Shown here piece by piece: positions 50,601 through 62,600 of a stretch of DNA of 64,000 bases. Position 1 is the stretch's first letter, and every line of letters starts with the position of its first letter. The position numbers and the translations under genes are program-made. Under the pieces are notes generated by a model, which was not told where the DNA came from, searched no databases, and saw only the letters and a list, made by a program, of their open reading frames with translations. Source of the DNA: Castor canadensis (taxonomy: Eukaryota > Chordata > Mammalia > Rodentia > Castoridae); the NCBI RefSeq assembly GCF_047511655.1, contig NC_133401.1:16176001-16240000 (forward strand), read 5' to 3'.

Positions 50601-53600
50601 CTGGACACTGGAGTAAAAAATAAGGTGGCAGGAATGGGGATACGCTCCCAGCTTGGAGAAAGTGTTGGGCATCTCAGGCTGTCTCCAGAGGCAGGGCCAC
50701 ACCAACCGCAGGTCTGACCAAATGGGCTCTGAAGTCGGGCCAGCCTGTGACCACTGTGTCTGTTACAAGTGCTTCATCTCCCTGAGCCTCACGTTTGTCC
50801 TCTGGGAAGGGTGGAGGAAGGTGTCTGTCCCCCAGTGGTGGTGGTGGCCTGAGAGGTGGTCAGGAGGAGTAGTTAAGAGAAACAATTGTGAGCCAGGTAC
50901 TTGTGACTCATGCCTGTAATCCCAGCTACTCAGGAAGCAGAGATCAGGAGGATTGCAGTTCAAAGCCAGCCTGGGCAAAATGTTTGCGAGATTGTATCTC
51001 AAAAAAACCCATCACAAAAAGGGCTGGTGTGGAATGACTCAAGGTGAAGGCCCTGAGTTCAAGCCCCAGTACCACCCCCCCACCAAAAAAAAAGAGCAAC
51101 AACTGTGGAGCCCCATACTGCTGAGGCTTGGGTCCCAGCCCTTTTGTCATTAGCTCTGTGACCTTATATAGACTTCCTTAATTTCCCCATGCCTCACTTT
51201 CCCCATTTGAGAAAGGAGGGTAATAAGTCCTACTTTTTAGCTGGGTGTGGTGGTGCACCCCTGTTAATCCCTGAATTTAAACCCCAAAACCACCAAAAAG
51301 AAAGAAGTCCTTCCTTTTAGGATCATCCCAAGGCTCAGGACAAGACAACTGGGGCCGAGGCCAGGTTGGGGCTATGCTCTGCATGGCTCCACACATGGCG
51401 AGGCTGAGCATGGCGCTCAGCTGAGAGCCAGCTCCATCATACCCTGAGCACCTTGCGTGGCCTCCCTGACTCAAAGGAGGCCACCATCCCAGAAGGGGCT
51501 TTGAGGAATCCTGGCAGAGGAGAGGGGGTGGGGGGGGGGCTGTCCTTCCATTTTCTTGGCTGCTTCACTTGGTACTCCAGCACTGTGTATGTTTTCATCT
51601 TACCAATGAACGAGATTTAATTTTTTCCCTTTATATAATAAAAGGTAGCTTTCACAACCTCACTGTTCTGCACCTTGCTTTTCTGTCTAATGGATCTTGG
51701 GTATTGCTCCCTGTGGGCTCAGAGAGCATGTGCTCTGTGGTGGCAGCATTCCACTGCTCTGTGACCTGTGGTCCCCTGCTGGTGGAGATCAGGCTTGGTT
51801 CCAGGTCTGCATTCCCAGGCAACACTACAGAGAGAGCTCACCAGTGTAATTTCACATTGGCAAGTGTGTCTGCATGGCGAGTCTCCAGGAGTGGGGCCGC
51901 TGGATCAAAGGGCACACACGTTTATATTTGGACTGTACTGGTCTTGCCAAATGGTCCTTGAAGGGGCTGAACACCCAGCTAGTTTCACACCCAACAGCCA
52001 CATGTGGCAAGCTGGCTTCCCCCAGGCTGTCCTGGAATGTGTGCTGCCCAGCCTTGGGTCGTTGTCCTTGCCAGCAGGTAGAAATGATATTTCAGCATAC
52101 TTCCTTTAGCTTGTTTTTCTCTTGTGAGAATCAGTATTGAACAATTCTGAACTTCAGTTTTCCACTTTGGGGAGTGGACTGCAAGAGGCCCCCTCAGAGG
52201 GCTGTCATGGAGAGTTAGGTGAGCACCCATAGGGGAGTGGAGCCACGCAGCCATCCCAGAGCTAGGAGAGATAGGGAGGGCGTCAGCTCAGGCTCAACCC
52301 TCATCTGCTTTCACCTGGAAACATGTCCCTGAGGAGGCCGTTTGTCATCTCTGAGCCATCTGGAAGAGGGGGAGATAGTGCCTGCTTCTCAGGGCTGTTG
52401 GAAGGCAGAATGAGATCAGGTTGGTAAGTGATACAGTGCGGGAGTGGACACAGAGTAAGGCTCTGCTGAAAGCCGCTGAGGATTCTGGGAGGGGTGGGAG
52501 CAATTGGTATGTGCAAATGCAGTGGCTGGGCCTGGATTCAGACGCCAGTCAGGGATAAGGGCTTCCCCCGGGCCTCCCCCTTCCCGCATGTGAGGCAGCG
52601 CGCATGGCAGCTGTGCTTCCTGGCAGCAGGCCCAGAAACCACCACTGCAGGCTTCAAAGCAGAGGGTGTGGAGGCGGGTTCCAGCAGTGGTGGGTGGCTG
52701 TCCCCAGAAGGTGCACAAGTTGGGACACTCACTGGATCCGTAGGCTCCCCACCCCGAGAGAAGTGGCCAGTGCCTAGTGCACACGGACAACTTCTGGGGC
52801 TCTCAGGGCAAGGAGCGGGTGACGTGTGTGTACTGCGCACGCGCATCCACAGGCAAGCAGGTGCTGTGCTTCCTGGGCTCCAGGACGCCCATAGTGGCTG
52901 TGGGGGTCTCTGTGGGCGTCTTCTGCCGCTGTTCCAGGCCTGGACCCCAGGTCTGGGCTGAGCACACTCTGGCCTGCCTGGGTTGCTCAGGAAGAAGCAG
53001 GTCTCAGAAGCAGCTAAGCAGAGCCCCTTGTATCTGTGGCCTCAGCCTCTGACCCTGCCCTGAGTAGTGTGGGTAAGGGCTTGGAGTTGGGAGTGAGGCC
53101 AGCCTGCCGTTTGCTACTCAGATGTGTGGTTACACAGGGACAGGAGCTGCAGGGCAGGGCACTTACCAAGGAAGTATTGGGGACGTCCTATTTCAGGCCG
53201 GAGGAGGTATGATGGAGCAGGCTGGGCTGCAGGGCAGTGTGTCCAGGCAGGGACTGGGACCGTGTCTACCATAGCAGCTCTGACCTGGTGCCCCCACCGT
53301 GCACCACTCCTGCTACAAGCTCTGCCTCCTGCCAAGCCCTCTCCTCGCACGTACTCCATACCCAGCCTGGATTGCCGGTCCCTGCTTTGCCCTCTCACCC
53401 TCCCAGACGGTCATGAGACTTTCTCACATGCCTCTCCTGCTGGCAGAGGTCACCCTCCTTCGTGGGACTCAGGTTTGAACTCAGAGTTCACACTGGCTAA
53501 GTGCTCTACCACTTGAACCACACCTCCAGTCCATTTTGCTCTGGTTATTTATTTATTTATTTTGTGTGGCACTGGGGTTTGAACTCAGGGCTTCATGCTT

Positions 53601-56600
53601 GCTAGGCAGGCCTCTTCCACTTAAGCCACCCCACTAGCCCTTTTTTGTGTTGGGTACTTTCAAGATAGGGTCTCATGAATTATTTGCCCAGCCTGGCTTT
53701 GAACCTTGATCCTCCCGATTTCAGCCTCCTAAGTAGCTGGGATTACAGGTGTGAGCCACCAGTGCCCGGCCTAGATGTGACCCTTCTTGATGCTGCTCTG
53801 CATCTGTGTCCATCTCCCTGGCCATGCAGGGGGCTCTGGGACAGGGTGGCTGCTTGTTGGAATTTGTAGGATGGTTGTAGCTGCCTCAGGGGTGTTCTTA
53901 CCCCCAGCTGGACCATGCACCCACCCCTCTCCTGTCAGCACAGCCACTGGCAAAGGTTTTCCAAGCTGGCCTCCCAGCAGGCTCCAAGAGGAACTCCAGG
54001 AGGACCAGGCCTGGTGCTCTGGGTCCCAGAAGCCCCACAGAGGGCACCAGAGCTCTGTGATAACCTACTTGTCTTACTGAAGGAGGGCTGTTTCCTGACC
54101 CACACAGCGTCTGTCCAGCCCAAAGCCTGGGCCCAAGGATTTCAGGGTACCAGGTGGACAGCAAGCCCTGGGTTTGTTTCTCCCTTTGCTTGCCCCAGGC
54201 TCTATGGCGATAGGAGGTCAGGAGCACTGCTGAGCGGTTCCCCACTGTGCGGTGGTGGTGGGCTGGACACATCTGGACAGCGGGGCTGGGATGTGAGTTA
54301 AAGATGGTCGAAGGTGTGCATCCGAGCACTGGCTGGGGATACAGAGTAGCACAAACTATTCTGCAGTGCTGGGGCAGGCTGCACAGCTGCACTGTTCCTT
54401 GGCCTCACGTCCTTCACCTTCCACAGGCCCTTGGTCAGCAGGTGACCTTCCCAAACATGGAGCACAGCAGGCATATCTGAGTCCCCTTCTCTATGCCTGG
54501 TGCCATGCCGGGCGGTGCTGGGGCCACAGTGCAGACTGCAGATCTCTGTTCCCAGCAGTGCTCCACACAGTGACAGCTCAGAAGGGACAGGGCTGAGGTG
54601 GGCTAGTCCAGAGGCTGGGGTGTGGCCAGTCTGGGGGTCAATGAGGGCTACTTGCTGGAGGGGACATAGCTGAGGTAGAAGAGATGGAAGAACCAGAGCA
54701 TAGCATGTGACACAGAGGAGGAGTGGGAGGGGCCGAGGAGCTCTGGGGAACCTGGGCCAGGGGAGAACTTGGGATGTGGTGGCCACTGTGCTCAGTGGGA
54801 GAGGTCCAGATTCCTTAGCAAGGCTTAAAGGGACCCTGACTCTTGGCTCTGCCCAACCACCCTGCCTTATCTTGTCTCTGTCCACAGTATATACTGCCCC
54901 TCACAGAGCAGACCCCTGGGGGACAGGGCTGCCCCCACCTCTTGCCCGCCCCATCTCCCCAGCATCAGCAGAGCCGGTCACGCACAGGCCTTGGGAGTGT
55001 TTATTGAATGAGCGGCTTGCTGGTGCCTAGGTGGAATTCCCCTGGGTTCCGAGCCTGCTCAGTGGAGAACCAGAAGGGAGATTTGTTGACTTGTGGGATG
55101 AAGGAATCCTGGGTATGGCTTCAGGTCTGGCTGGATCCAGGGTCCCAGACAATGTCTTGGGACCTCTGCTTTTCTTCACAGCTGAGCTCAACTTTCCTCT
55201 GAGCTGCCGTCTTGCCCGGAGGCTGTCCCCCCAGGTAGATGGGAGATGGCTGCCAACCTCTGGAAATGGGGGCGTCTAAGTCCCCCAACAGAAGAAGGTT
55301 CCTTTTCTGATAGCTAGCACAGGCCCTGTGGCTAGCTAAGGCTTGTTCTCAAGGGACCTTCATGTACCCCATTCGATCACTGTGATGGAGGGGATACGCA
55401 CACTGGGCACGTATGAGCTCTGTCCACTACTGGAGCTTTTGGGAAGGACAGTAGGGAATGGAGCAGTGTGGATGGTGCTGCCCAGGGCTCTGGGATGAGG
55501 GCATTGGGGTGACCAGGGCTGGTCTGCATGGGAGAGACAGGAAAAGACTACTCCATTGTGGCCTCGGGCTGTTCTGTCCTTTCCCAGACAACAAAATCAA
55601 GTTGTGTTACTGCAGGATGCAGCATCCACCTGGCATGGACTGCGCCTATGCACCTGCCTGTACCTCTGCTTCTGTCCCCAAGGCATGTGACCAGCAGGGG
55701 CCAGGGGAGATAGTGTCCCACAGGCCTCAAGGCATGGGAGTCCAGCCAGTTCCCAAGTGGGCCAGGTCCCTCCCCTGCTGGGACACTCCTGGCCAGACAC
55801 TTCCTTGCTGGAGCCTCAAGGTCTTCATGTCTCATATGAGGTGACAGTGGCAGGGTGGGGCAGGCTGAGTGGTGGGTTATAGAGTGGTGTCAGCTTCTGT
55901 GGCTGCTGTGGTATAGAGTGGTGTCAGCTTCTGTGGCTGGGGCTTTCTTTGTGCTTGGCAGTGCTGCATTGCAAAGGGAGGCCTCTGGCTCCACTTTTGG
56001 TAACTCTTACTTGCTGTGAACACAAGCTTAGACCTGGCTTCCAGGCGTGGCTCTGCTGCACTTCTGCTGCACTCCTGCTGCACTCCTGCTGCACCCATCT
56101 GGCTTTAGAGTTATGTTCCAGAATTTTGAAAATACACAAATGACACTTGCCTTCATCCTCTCTGCACAGTCATTTGCCCATCGTGACACTGTCCACTTGT
56201 ACCTTTCCCAGCCTTACTGACTTCTGGTCAGCTCCATTACTCTTCTGGTCTTGAAGCCAGGTTCACCCCCACTTCTTTCCCGCCCCACTCACCTGTGCCC
56301 TAGTGGGTCCAAGTCCTGTGGAGGTCACCTGCCTGAACCCCAGAAACAGAGCCTCTGAGCCTTCTAAGTTAGTTTGGTCACCAGATGCTGGCCTCTGAGG
56401 GCAGCAGGCTCCAGGGGACGGGGGTGGAGGGGGTGGGTGGGGAGGGGAGCAGAGCAGTGTTTTTTCTTAACGGAGTTTTTGAATGTTCATACCTGTGTAT
56501 GGCTCAGTGCTCAAAAGACAGAAAGAAAAGTACGTTTCTCTCTCTGTCCCCTTTAGCTCTTCCTGCTCAACTTCCTAAAAGCAGCTACTTAGTTTCTCAT

Positions 56601-59600
56601 ATGCCCTTCCAGAAACATTTATGGCACAGCGCAGGAAACTACAGCCCAAGCCGGCTGCTGGGTGGGGTTGGTAAATAGTTTGATTTGAGGATGAACTTAA
56701 GTTTTCTGCTGTTTGTTCCTCTGTTGCCCACTTCGTGGCTGTGACTGCATTTTGCTTAAAGACTGGGCTTTTCTATTTTTGTCCCCTTCTTCAGAACACC
56801 TGTAACACTTTGTTCTGAAAGGAGGATACTCAAAGGAGGCCTCTTAGGGTGGCCAAGGGCTTTTGTGGGGCACCAAGAAGGCCTGGGCCTGGCTGTGGGT
56901 ATGATCTGGGCCTGTTGCCCCAGCTTTCCCTGTCCTCCCTCAGGCTGCCTGGAAGCTGCCAAAACTGAGGGTTGGGTTGTCACCATCTAAGTTGGAGGAG
57001 CTCATTACCTCTGGTGTGCCAATCTGATAGCACCTGTGGGAGACACTTTTGCGTCCCCTTTCTCCATAGGGGACCCTACAGAAGACCATACTCCCTAGAG
57101 CCTCCCAGCAACTCCTGTCTCCTGAAGAGTGGGGGCCCGCAGGGTTGCAGTGCCCCCTGCCACACACCTCCCTATTTGCAGCCTTCTAGGGCCTGCTCTT
57201 GCGCTGTCACACACACTACCCCAGGGGCTGCTAGCAGCTGCTGTGTTTGCAATCATGTCCTCCCTGTCTCCACTCTGAAGCCCCTGAAGCCTGTCTGGCT
57301 ATGGCTTGCCTCTGGCTCCTTTCTCCTTGTTCCAAAATAGCAGCACTTGCCACATGTGGGTGCGCTGACAAGGAAGCCTCTGCTCCAGTCCCTAGCAGGG
57401 ACTTCCTGACTCTCAAGGTCCCCTTGAGGCCACAGGAAAGTAACTCCAGTCAGAAACAGCATAGTTAGGGAACAGATGTGCATGTTTTGGGCTTGTGTGG
57501 GCCCCTCTCCCTCCCTACAGGGTTGCTTCCTGGTGGCAATTCCCAGATAACTGTGCCTCTTTCCCCACCGGCTCCAAACTGCAAGGATGGGCTGAGTCAC
57601 TGCCGCCCCCTGGTGCCCAGCTTGTTCTTGTCTCTCACCTGCACCCCTGCACCTGTGTGCACAAGTGAGACCATCATCTCCCCACCTGTCACCTGATGCC
57701 CTGCATCAGCTTTCTCTTTGTCCCTTTGTGAGCACTACAGTGGAGAGAGGCAGCTCTGTTTGCCCCTCCCCAGGAGGCTGGTACCAGCTGCTGGGTGAGC
57801 TGCAGGGCCCCCAGCTAGTACTGCAGCAGTTTGTCTCTGTGAGGACTCAGACCTTTCCCTTTCCCTGCCTCTCTGCCCCAGAGGCCCCTGCAGACCCCCT
57901 GCCCCTCAGGCCAGTGAAGGCAAAGGAGAAAAGAGCTGGGTTCTATATTCAGAGCAGGACAGGCTTGGGTTTATGGACCAGTCTGCCACCTTCTGGCTCC
58001 ACGACATAAGTACGTATCTGCTTGCCCTCTCTGGCTTGCTTCCCTTATAAAATGGAGATGGAATCCTGCCATTCTTACAGGAGGGAAGAGCTGGCCAAGT
58101 GACATTGTTTGAGGAAAGTGCTAGTGTCCTGCCTCACACACATACACACACAGACTGCCTTCCTCCATTGTGTCTCCACTGACTGAGAGCCAGAACTGTG
58201 CCATTAGTGCCAGCTGCTTCCTGGATGTCCTAATGTACTTTATAGCCTGAGACCCTGTGGATGTCCCTTTCAGAAAAGGAAAGAGGGTGCTGTGTTCATT
58301 GTCACGGCTCGGCAGGACATGGACCAGAACATGCATCTTAGTTGAAGTCATCACCTTCGCACATCCGCTCACAGCCTGACTTGCTTTTGGACACACACAT
58401 GCACACCAGCCTTCCCTCCTCTCCGGCAGTCACTTATTCCAGCCCCTGCTCAAGATGGAGTTCAAAAAGTTGGATTTGAGTTGCGTGAACACACCCAGGA
58501 TGGCCCTCATCCGTTGTCTCCCCACACACACACCTACACACTACATGCCACATGTGTGACCTCCCTGGCTCAGCAGATACTTATGGTTTCTGTCCTGGCA
58601 CTCAGTGGGGACCGCCATCCAGGGGAAGAAAACATGACAGGAGAGCATGTTGGTACATGAGCCAAGTACTGCCCTGGGGAGGGACCCGTGCTGACTCTAA
58701 CCCCCACAGGGACCCTGGAGCTGGTCACATGGTGACCACTGCTGGGGCTGGGGAGTGATCACAATCAGCACTTCGCTCACAGGCTGAGGGTGAGTTGGGA
58801 GCCAGGATCCCCTCAGGCAGGCTGGCCACAGGTAAACACCTTCACAAGACCCAGGCCTCAGCACAGAGGAGCTAAGCTGTGAAGCCACCGAGGGTCTCGG
58901 AGTGCATGGAGGGAGGCCACAAAGTCTCCAGCCTCTCATTGCTTAGGGCTGTCACTTCACTCCTGCACCTCCTGCCATTGGAACTTGGCCCCAGAGTGCC
59001 CAAGCCTCCCATGAGCCTCTGCGCTTCGGGTCACTGTCTTATTCCAGCTGCCAGTCAACAGAATGCCAGAGCTAGGTCCCCTCCTGGGACAAGCTATCAC
59101 GGCCACTCTGTCTGTCTCCTTTGCCCCCGTGGTGTGGATCAGGTCATCCCCACATGGTGCTTACAGGAGCCCAGTCCTGCCATGTCTACTTGATCTTGGC
59201 TGGGAAGTAGGGGTCTTGCTGCCATGTTCCCCATCCCAAGATCCACCCCTTTAAGAGTTGTCAGTGACATTGCCTGGAAACCATCACTGACGGCTCCCCT
59301 GCCTGGGGCACTGGGTGCCACAGGGTCTTTCCCATATGGACCAGCACGGCTCATCTGGACAGTAGTCGGGCATGGTCTGGTGGACAGGGGGCTGGCCTGC
59401 AGTTAGACCCGCCACGTGCTCCCTGTGCCACACTAGGCTTGGCCCCTTCTCTGAGCGGGTGCTGAGGCGACACAGCGCTGCATGTGCAGTGGCTTACAGA
59501 GCACCTCCCGCATGGCTGCTGCTCAGCACACCGGGAGCCTCGCTGTGACCCAAACGCCTCCCATGCGTGCTCTTTCCAGCTGCAGCCCAGAGCTGCACTG

Positions 59601-62600
59601 GCCATCCATCTGAGCAGTGGCCTGGGGTCACGGGCTTCCACCTGAAGATCCCACACTGCCTGCCTGGCTCATTGACTTGTTTCCAGTGTGTGGACAGAGC
59701 CCATGGGACTGCCCAGCCCAAGTGGCTGCACAAGGCTTTAGAAGTCGGTGGGCAGAATGACTGAGGAGTGTGGTCTCTACCATCCCCACACCTTCACAGG
59801 GCTTACCCTTGGTCACGTGGCCACAATACCACAAAGGAACAAACGTGTAGGGCCATCCTGGAGCCAGCTCAGCTTGTGACCTTGAGCAAGTCATGGAAAC
59901 TCCTCCCTTGTGCTTCAGTTTCTTCCTGTCTGAAGCAGAGATGAGGCGTCCTCACTCCATGGGAGCATGCAGAAGGTTGGCACGGGGAGCACACAGGGCT
60001 CCCGGCATGGACCTGCTCCTGAACCTCAGCCTCCTTAGCAGCCGCAGAACTGGACGATCACATTTTGAGATGCCGCCACTTTTCTCTGTAAACCCATGAA
60101 TAAAATGAGTACTGATAACTACGTGATGATTAATACCGTCGTTATCAAGCCACCAGCCCTTTCCTGGATCGCCTGCAGTGACATGCTAGGTTGGCATGTG
60201 CTGATGATGCTGGAAGAAGACCAAAGTCAGGTGCAGCTGGGCCCTTCCCCTGCCCCTGCCCCTTTACTGTGTCTTCCCCACCAGAAAGTGTCTAAGGAAA
60301 CGCAAGATGCAGTTGTCATTCTTGTCTCCCAGTTGCTCTGGGGTTGCTTCCTCTCCCTTCCTTCTCTGAGATTTCTGATGCTTCTGTGCCCAGCTCAGTT
60401 TCCTCTCCTGTGAGCTGAGGGGCACCTGTGACCTGTGGGTGGGGTGGACACTGCCGGACTAGAAGCCCCCATACCGCAATACTGGGACTTGGGCTGGGAA
60501 AGTGAGCTGGCAGGACTCAGAACAGCCAGGTACTCAGCTCAGGCCGGCTCCAGTCCATGCCCACACACTGGCCATTCCTTATCAGGGCCTGTTCCACAGG
60601 GGTCCTGTTTGCATTTCGCAGGTGGGAAAACCACGGCGTGAAGGGAATGGCTGGTGGGAGGGTGGGTAGGCTGGGGCTGCAGCTTACTTTTCTCTCTTTT
60701 TTCTCCTCTTTTAACAGGATCTCCCCGTGTAACCCAGACTGGCCACCAATTCATAGTCCTCCTGCCTCCACCTCCTCAGTGCCGGGTTTATAGGCAGGAA
60801 CCACCACACCTAGCTCCTCTTTATTTCCTAGTGCCCCTCGTCCTTCACCACCCACCCATTCTTGGAATGAATATGTTTTGGTTTTGGTGCTGGGGTTGGA
60901 ACCCAGGGCCTTTGAGCATGCTGTACCACTGAGCTGCACTTCCCATGGTTTTTTGAGACAGAGTCTCCGTGTGTAGACCAGGCTGGCCTCACACCCTCCA
61001 TCCACCAGCCTCCTGAGTGCTGAGATTACAGCTGAGGCAGCTTGAGTCCCCAGTCTCCAGGGCCGCCTTCCGAGGCAGGGCCTGCACCTGTCCCCACCAG
61101 AGCCTGGGACCACCAAGTGCATGGCCTTTGTCAGAATGCTCCTTCCATGTGCAGGAGGGTGACCAGCCCCTAGGAGGGCTGTGGATCACCTGTAGCTGTG
61201 TCAGCTCCACCCCAGGAGGAGGTGGGCGGGTGGTTCCCAGCTCAGGTGGGGCTGATGCTGGCCTCTTTCTTCTGCTCACCAGCACAGGGGTGAACTTTGT
61301 GGAGCCTGGTGTTGCACTGTGCAGGCCCAATCCAGAGCCAAGTAGAGCCCGTGTGCAGGTGTCTGCCTGCCAGTCCTTTTTGTGCCTCTTTACTGTGCCA
61401 CTTGGCCTTGGGAACCATGGGGGTGTGTTTAACGATCAGTGGGTTTCAGGAGGGAGAGTCTGACAGACACATGGCCTTGTAGTTGAGATTGGAATTCGAG
61501 TCCCCACTCCACTGTGTACTAGGTGGGCCAGGTTCTTCTTCGCTCTCATGGGGTGAAAGAGGGGGTACATTCTCTCAGCAAAAAGTACAGCCTGGTACAG
61601 TGCTGTGCTCCTTAGATCCCAGGAGGCTAGAGGATCCGCCCAGGCTACATAGCCAGTGAGACCCTTCCTCCAATAATTTTAAATTTAAAAAAGTCAAATA
61701 CCTGTGCTGAGAGCAGTGGTGGGGACATGGGGGTCTCCCAAGCATGGAGGAGGCAGCTGTTCATGTGTGCTGTTCGTGTGATGTGCTGGGATGCTGGCTT
61801 GGGGTGGGGATGCCCAGGGCACCTTCCCTGGGGCACCAGTGCTCAGCAAGGGGCCTGGGAGGGAGGACCAGCCTCTACCGGTGCTGTTGGACAGGGTGTG
61901 GAAGGGACAGAGTCACAGCCTGCTTGTCCTCTGCCCGCAGCCCAGAACGTGACTGTGGATGAGGTGATCAGCGCCTACCGGCAGGCCTGCCAAAAACTCA
62001 ACTGCAGACAGATCCCCAAGCTCCTCAGGCAGCTGCAGGTACCGTGGGGCCAGGCGGGGCAGGGGCATGGCCTGGCCTAGCCACCCACCCAGGGACTCCT
62101 GAGTGCAACTGCAAACCCTCCGTTCACAGACACTTCAACAGTCCATTGTTACAGGAAGTGAGGCATTCCAGTGTCTGTCACATTGGTCAGCCCCAAAACA
62201 AATTCTCTTCCCCAAAGGAAAGCCATGTATAGGATTCCTGTCAATCAGATTCTAATTGTATACCTGAATGACAGAAACCATATCTATTCTTTGACTTGTA
62301 AAAGTTCAAGTACAAATCTATGTCTCTTCTCTTGCTGAGTCCCTCCCCAGGAGAGACCCCGCGCTGATGGTCCTCTGGTCCTCGGCCTGTGGCATGCATT
62401 TGTAGGAAGGGAGGTGATGTGTTCAGAGGGATGCTATCACCAGGGCATGGTCTGTTTACTCACTGTGCCAGCAGCGGCTCCCCACAGCTTGTTCCCTTGG
62501 GTGTCTTCCTGCGCCCACCCAGCCTGTGCCTGCCCTCTGATGAGTCCAGGGTGTCCTTGGTGTCCTGGGTGTAGTGTTCATGTCCCAGCCAGCTCTGTGG

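Larger units (their letters stand above)
35602..61940 (+). other. PPP1R37: PPP1R37 intron 1, 26.3 kb, no gene recognised
   Basis: Scanned on both strands; no conserved protein, tRNA or known ncRNA was recognised. 35602-45034 is mostly unique with few SINEs; 45035-46440 is old L1; 46448-48903 is SINE-rich; 48904-61590 is mostly unique with scattered SINEs, MIR remnants and short tandem repeats. Confidence 0.7.
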
